Shown: positions 54,382-56,860 of the stretch, in pieces | Layout: each line of letters starts with the position of its first letter | Position numbering within the stretch: the first letter of the stretch is position 1 | NCBI GenBank assembly: GCA_024742835.1 | Contig: JANSXS010000017.1 | Location: 1-56,860, forward strand | DNA: 56,860 bases | Source of the DNA: Paracoccaceae bacterium | Lineage (GTDB): Bacteria > Pseudomonadota > Alphaproteobacteria > Rhodobacterales > Rhodobacteraceae | Direction: 5' to 3' | The notes under the pieces: model-generated | Seen by the model: the letters and a program-made list of their open reading frames with translations, nothing else | Database searches by the model: none | Told to the model about the DNA's origin: nothing | Translations under genes and position numbers: made by a program

Positions 54382-56860
54382 TCAATCCGCCTTGCGCTTG
54401 ATCGTGCCTGCCTTCTCGGCCAGATCGCGGGCGATGGCAAAGGCCCCCTTGATCTTGTCGGCATCCGATTTCCAATCGCGACGCACCACGATCTTGTTGT
54501 CCTTGACCTTGGCCAGACCGTTCTGGTCCTTGATAAAGGCCACCAGCCCTTCGGGGCTGGCGAACTTGTCGTTGTGAAACTGGATCGTCGCGCCGCGCGG
54601 CCCGCCATCCAGCTTGGCAATGCCCGCCCGCTTGCACATTGCCTTGATCCGCACCACCAGCATCAGCGTGTTGACCTCGCGCGGCAGCTTGCCGAAGCGG
54701 TCGATCAGCTCTGCGGCGAACCCTTCCAGCTCCACCTTGGTGGACAGCGACGACAGACGCCGATAAAGGCCAAGCCGCACATCCAGATCGGGCACATACT
54801 GTTCCGGGATCAGCACCGGCACGCCCAGATTGATCTGCGGTGCCCATTGCTCGTCAGCCTCCGACAGCCCTTCCAGCTCGCCGGCCTTGATCTTGGCGAT
54901 CGCCTCTTCCAGCATCGACTGGTACAACTCGTAGCCCACGTCGCGCATCTGGCCCGATTGTTCCTCGCCCAGAAGGTTGCCCGCCCCGCGAATATCCAGA
55001 TCCTGAGAGGCCAGCGTAAAGCCCGCGCCCAACTGGTCCAGCGATCCCAGCACCTTGAGCCGCTTTTGCGCCGAAGACGTCAGCTTCACGCGTGGCTTGG
55101 TGGTCAGATAGGCATAGGCCCGCGCCTTGGACCGGCCCACGCGGCCCCGGATCTGGTAAAGCTGTGCCAGCCCGAACATGTCCGCGCGGTAGACCACCAT
55201 CGTGTTGGCGGTCGGGATGTCCAGACCCGATTCCACGATGGTCGTTGCCAAAAGCACGTCATATTTGCCGTCGTAAAAGGCGTTCATCCGATCATCCAGA
55301 TCCTTGGCCGCCAATTGCCCGTGACCGACGATGAAACTGACCTCCGGCACCTGTTCTCGCAAAAAAGCCTCCACCTCGGGCAAATCGGTCAGGCGCGGCA
55401 CCACGAAAAAGCTTTGGCCGCCCCGGTAATGTTCGCGCAAAAGCGCCTCTCGCACGGTGACGGGGTCGAACTCGCTGACATAGGTGCGAATTGACAGCCG
55501 GTCGACGGGGGGCGTGCCGATGATCGACAAATCGCGCACGCCCGACAGCGACAATTGCAGCGTGCGCGGAATTGGCGTCGCCGTCAGCGTTAGGACATGC
55601 ACCTCCGAGCGCATGGATTTCAGACGCTCCTTGTGGCCCACGCCAAAGCGCTGTTCCTCGTCGATGATCAGCAGGCCCAGACTCTTGAACCGGATGTTCT
55701 TGGCCAAAAGCGCATGGGTGCCCACCACGATATCCACCGTGCCATCGGCCATGCCCGCCCGCGTCTTGCTGGCCTGTGTCGTGGGCACAAAGCGCGACAG
55801 TGCCCGCACGGTCAGCGGAAAGCCCCGGAACCGCTCGGTGAAATCCTGCGCGTGCTGGCGGGCCAGCAGGGTTGTCGGCGCAATGACGGCCACCTGAACG
55901 CCCGACATCGCGGCGACAAAGGCCGCACGCATCGCGACCTCGGTCTTGCCGAAGCCCACATCGCCGCAAATCAGACGGTCCATCGGCGTGCCGCTTTCCA
56001 GATCGCCAAGCACGTCTTCGATCGCGGTCAGCTGATCGTCGGTTTCCTGATAGGGGAAACGCGCGGCAAAGCTTTCCCACGCCAGATGTTCGGGTTCCAG
56101 CACCGGAGCATTGCGCAACGCGCGTTCGGCGGCGATCCGGATCAGGCGGTCGGCCATCTCGCGGATGCGCTGCTTGAGCTTGGCTTTCTTGGCCTGCCAC
56201 GCGCCGCCGCCCAGCCGGTCGAGCATCCCTTCCTCGTGGCCATACCGGCTCAGTAGCTCGATATTTTCCACCGGCAGGTACAGCTTGGCATCCTCGGCAT
56301 AGGTCAGCAGCAGGCATTCATGCGCCGCCCCCGCCGCCGTCACCACCTCGGTGCCGGTAAAGCGGCCCACGCCGTGATCGACATGCACCACCAGATCGCC
56401 CGGTTGCAGCGTTCCCGCTTCGGTCAGCGCGTCTTTGTTGGTGCGCCGCGTGGTGCCACGTACCATGCGCTCGCCGAGAATATCGGTCTCTGTAATGATG
56501 CCGAGCTTGTCGGTTTCAAACCCCTCTTCGATGGGCAGAACAACAAGCCCAACCAGCGCCTTTGGCGCATCGGCAAGTTCACTCAGGCTTTTGATAGCGC
56601 GGGCGTTGGAAAGGTCATGGTCGGCCAAAACCTGCGCCATGCGGTCGCGCGACCCTTCTGACCAACAGGCGATGGCAACTTTCTTGCCCGCTTTGACCAA
56701 AGCCGCTGCGTGTTCTCGTACGGCATCGAAGACGTTGCGTTCGGCGCTTGCCCGCTCGGCGGAAAAGCTTTTGCCTTGCTTCGCGTGCCCTGTGATGTGC
56801 CGACGACCAGCCACATCGTCTGCAACGAAAGGCGATATGTCTAGACGCGCACGCCCACCC
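54382..56860 (-). CDS. mfd: transcription-repair coupling factor Mfd (C-terminal part, cut by window edge)
   Basis: Mfd removes RNA polymerase stalled at DNA damage and recruits UvrA. About 826 residues are visible; the frame is open to the window end, so the N-terminal UvrB-like domains lie outside. In order: end of the N-terminal part (SEGSRDRMAQVLADHDLS), the RNA-polymerase-interacting domain DLVVHVDHGVGRFTG, the helicase with Walker A GDVGFGKTEVAMRAA, TTLLARQHAQDF, DEEQRFGVGHKERLK, TATPIPRTLQLSLSGVRDLS and the translocation motif IRGRVGRSKARAYAYL, then the TRCF C-terminal domain ending GTIKRKAD. It converges with the 87-residue hypothetical gene. Confidence 0.96.
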   Translation of the reverse strand, partial: GGRARLDISPFVADDVAGRRHITGHAKQGKSFSAERASAERNVFDAVREHAAALVKAGKKVAIACWSEGSRDRMAQVLADHDLSNARAIKSLSELADAPKALVGLVVLPIEEGFETDKLGIITETDILGERMVRGTTRRTNKDALTEAGTLQPGDLVVHVDHGVGRFTGTEVVTAAGAAHECLLLTYAEDAKLYLPVENIELLSRYGHEEGMLDRLGGGAWQAKKAKLKQRIREMADRLIRIAAERALRNAPVLEPEHLAWESFAARFPYQETDDQLTAIEDVLGDLESGTPMDRLICGDVGFGKTEVAMRAAFVAAMSGVQVAVIAPTTLLARQHAQDFTERFRGFPLTVRALSRFVPTTQASKTRAGMADGTVDIVVGTHALLAKNIRFKSLGLLIIDEEQRFGVGHKERLKSMRSEVHVLTLTATPIPRTLQLSLSGVRDLSIIGTPPVDRLSIRTYVSEFDPVTVREALLREHYRGGQSFFVVPRLTDLPEVEAFLREQVPEVSFIVGHGQLAAKDLDDRMNAFYDGKYDVLLATTIVESGLDIPTANTMVVYRADMFGLAQLYQIRGRVGRSKARAYAYLTTKPRVKLTSSAQKRLKVLGSLDQLGAGFTLASQDLDIRGAGNLLGEEQSGQMRDVGYELYQSMLEEAIAKIKAGELEGLSEADEQWAPQINLGVPVLIPEQYVPDLDVRLGLYRRLSSLSTKVELEGFAAELIDRFGKLPREVNTLMLVVRIKAMCKRAGIAKLDGGPRGATIQFHNDKFASPEGLVAFIKDQNGLAKVKDNKIVVRRDWKSDADKIKGAFAIARDLAEKAGTIKRKAD

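Overview
The window is a 56.9 kb piece of a high-GC chromosome, almost certainly from a member of the Rhodobacterales (Roseobacter/Paracoccaceae group of Alphaproteobacteria). The reasons are the gene order nifR3(dusB)-ntrBC-ntrYX-trkAH-hfq-hflX, an iscR-led suf operon, an ispDF fusion, a class II DAHP synthase, PstC/PstA with long N-terminal extensions, and the general protein similarity. It is mostly core genome. I see no prophage, transposase, CRISPR array or rRNA operon. Both ends cut through genes: a PQQ-type sugar dehydrogenase on the left and mfd on the right.

Layout. (1) 1-4.1 kb: the end of a sugar dehydrogenase, aroF (class II DAHP synthase), a GlxA/AraC-type regulator and a PAS protein. 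(2) 4.3-17.4 kb: yicC-gmk-gamma carbonic anhydrase-phoR, then a SulP transporter/universal stress protein pair on the other strand, then a Pho box and pstS-pstC-pstA-pstB-phoU-phoB. The last gene of this run is a PhoB-like protein whose receiver domain has lost its phosphorylation site. (3) 17.4-20.7 kb: a LysR regulator divergent from glutaryl-CoA dehydrogenase, aroQ, and an orphan LuxR autoinducer-binding domain. (4) 20.7-26.3 kb: a probable 6S RNA, tsf and rpsB, a small anchored hypothetical protein, psuG (apparently starting at ATC), a DUF502 protein and 3-hydroxybutyrate dehydrogenase. (5) 26.3-29.3 kb: a MITE-like nested palindrome, a candidate small RNA, an orphan YejA-like binding protein, an entericidin-like lipoprotein, and an ArsC-like protein without its catalytic cysteine.

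(6) 29.4-41.3 kb: the nitrogen-control and potassium block on the minus strand, dusB-ntrB-ntrC-ntrY-ntrX-trkA-trkH-hfq-hflX. Both AAA+ regulators lack the sigma54-contacting GAFTGA loop. (7) 41.5-44.5 kb: ispDF-pgpA-cinA, a RatA/COQ10-type protein, a 59-residue membrane protein and tRNA-Arg(CCG). (8) 44.6-53.3 kb: the suf iron-sulfur operon on the minus strand, iscR-iscS-like-sufB-ybjQ-methyltransferase-like-sufC-sufD-yip1-yip1-sufS. Its IscR has none of the three usual cluster cysteines. (9) 53.4 kb to the end: an alpha/beta hydrolase with an 87-residue hypothetical protein, convergent with mfd.

How the parts fit: phosphate sensing (PhoR/PhoB/PhoU) controls the Pst transporter, nitrogen two-component systems sit with potassium uptake and Hfq, and the suf operon carries its own regulator. 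The most unusual signals are non-canonical: the pseudo-receiver beside phoB, the ATC start of psuG, the cysteine-less ArsC-like protein, a promoter-hairpin-terminator small RNA, and a 74-bp repeat found in the leaders of gmk and the iscS-like gene.
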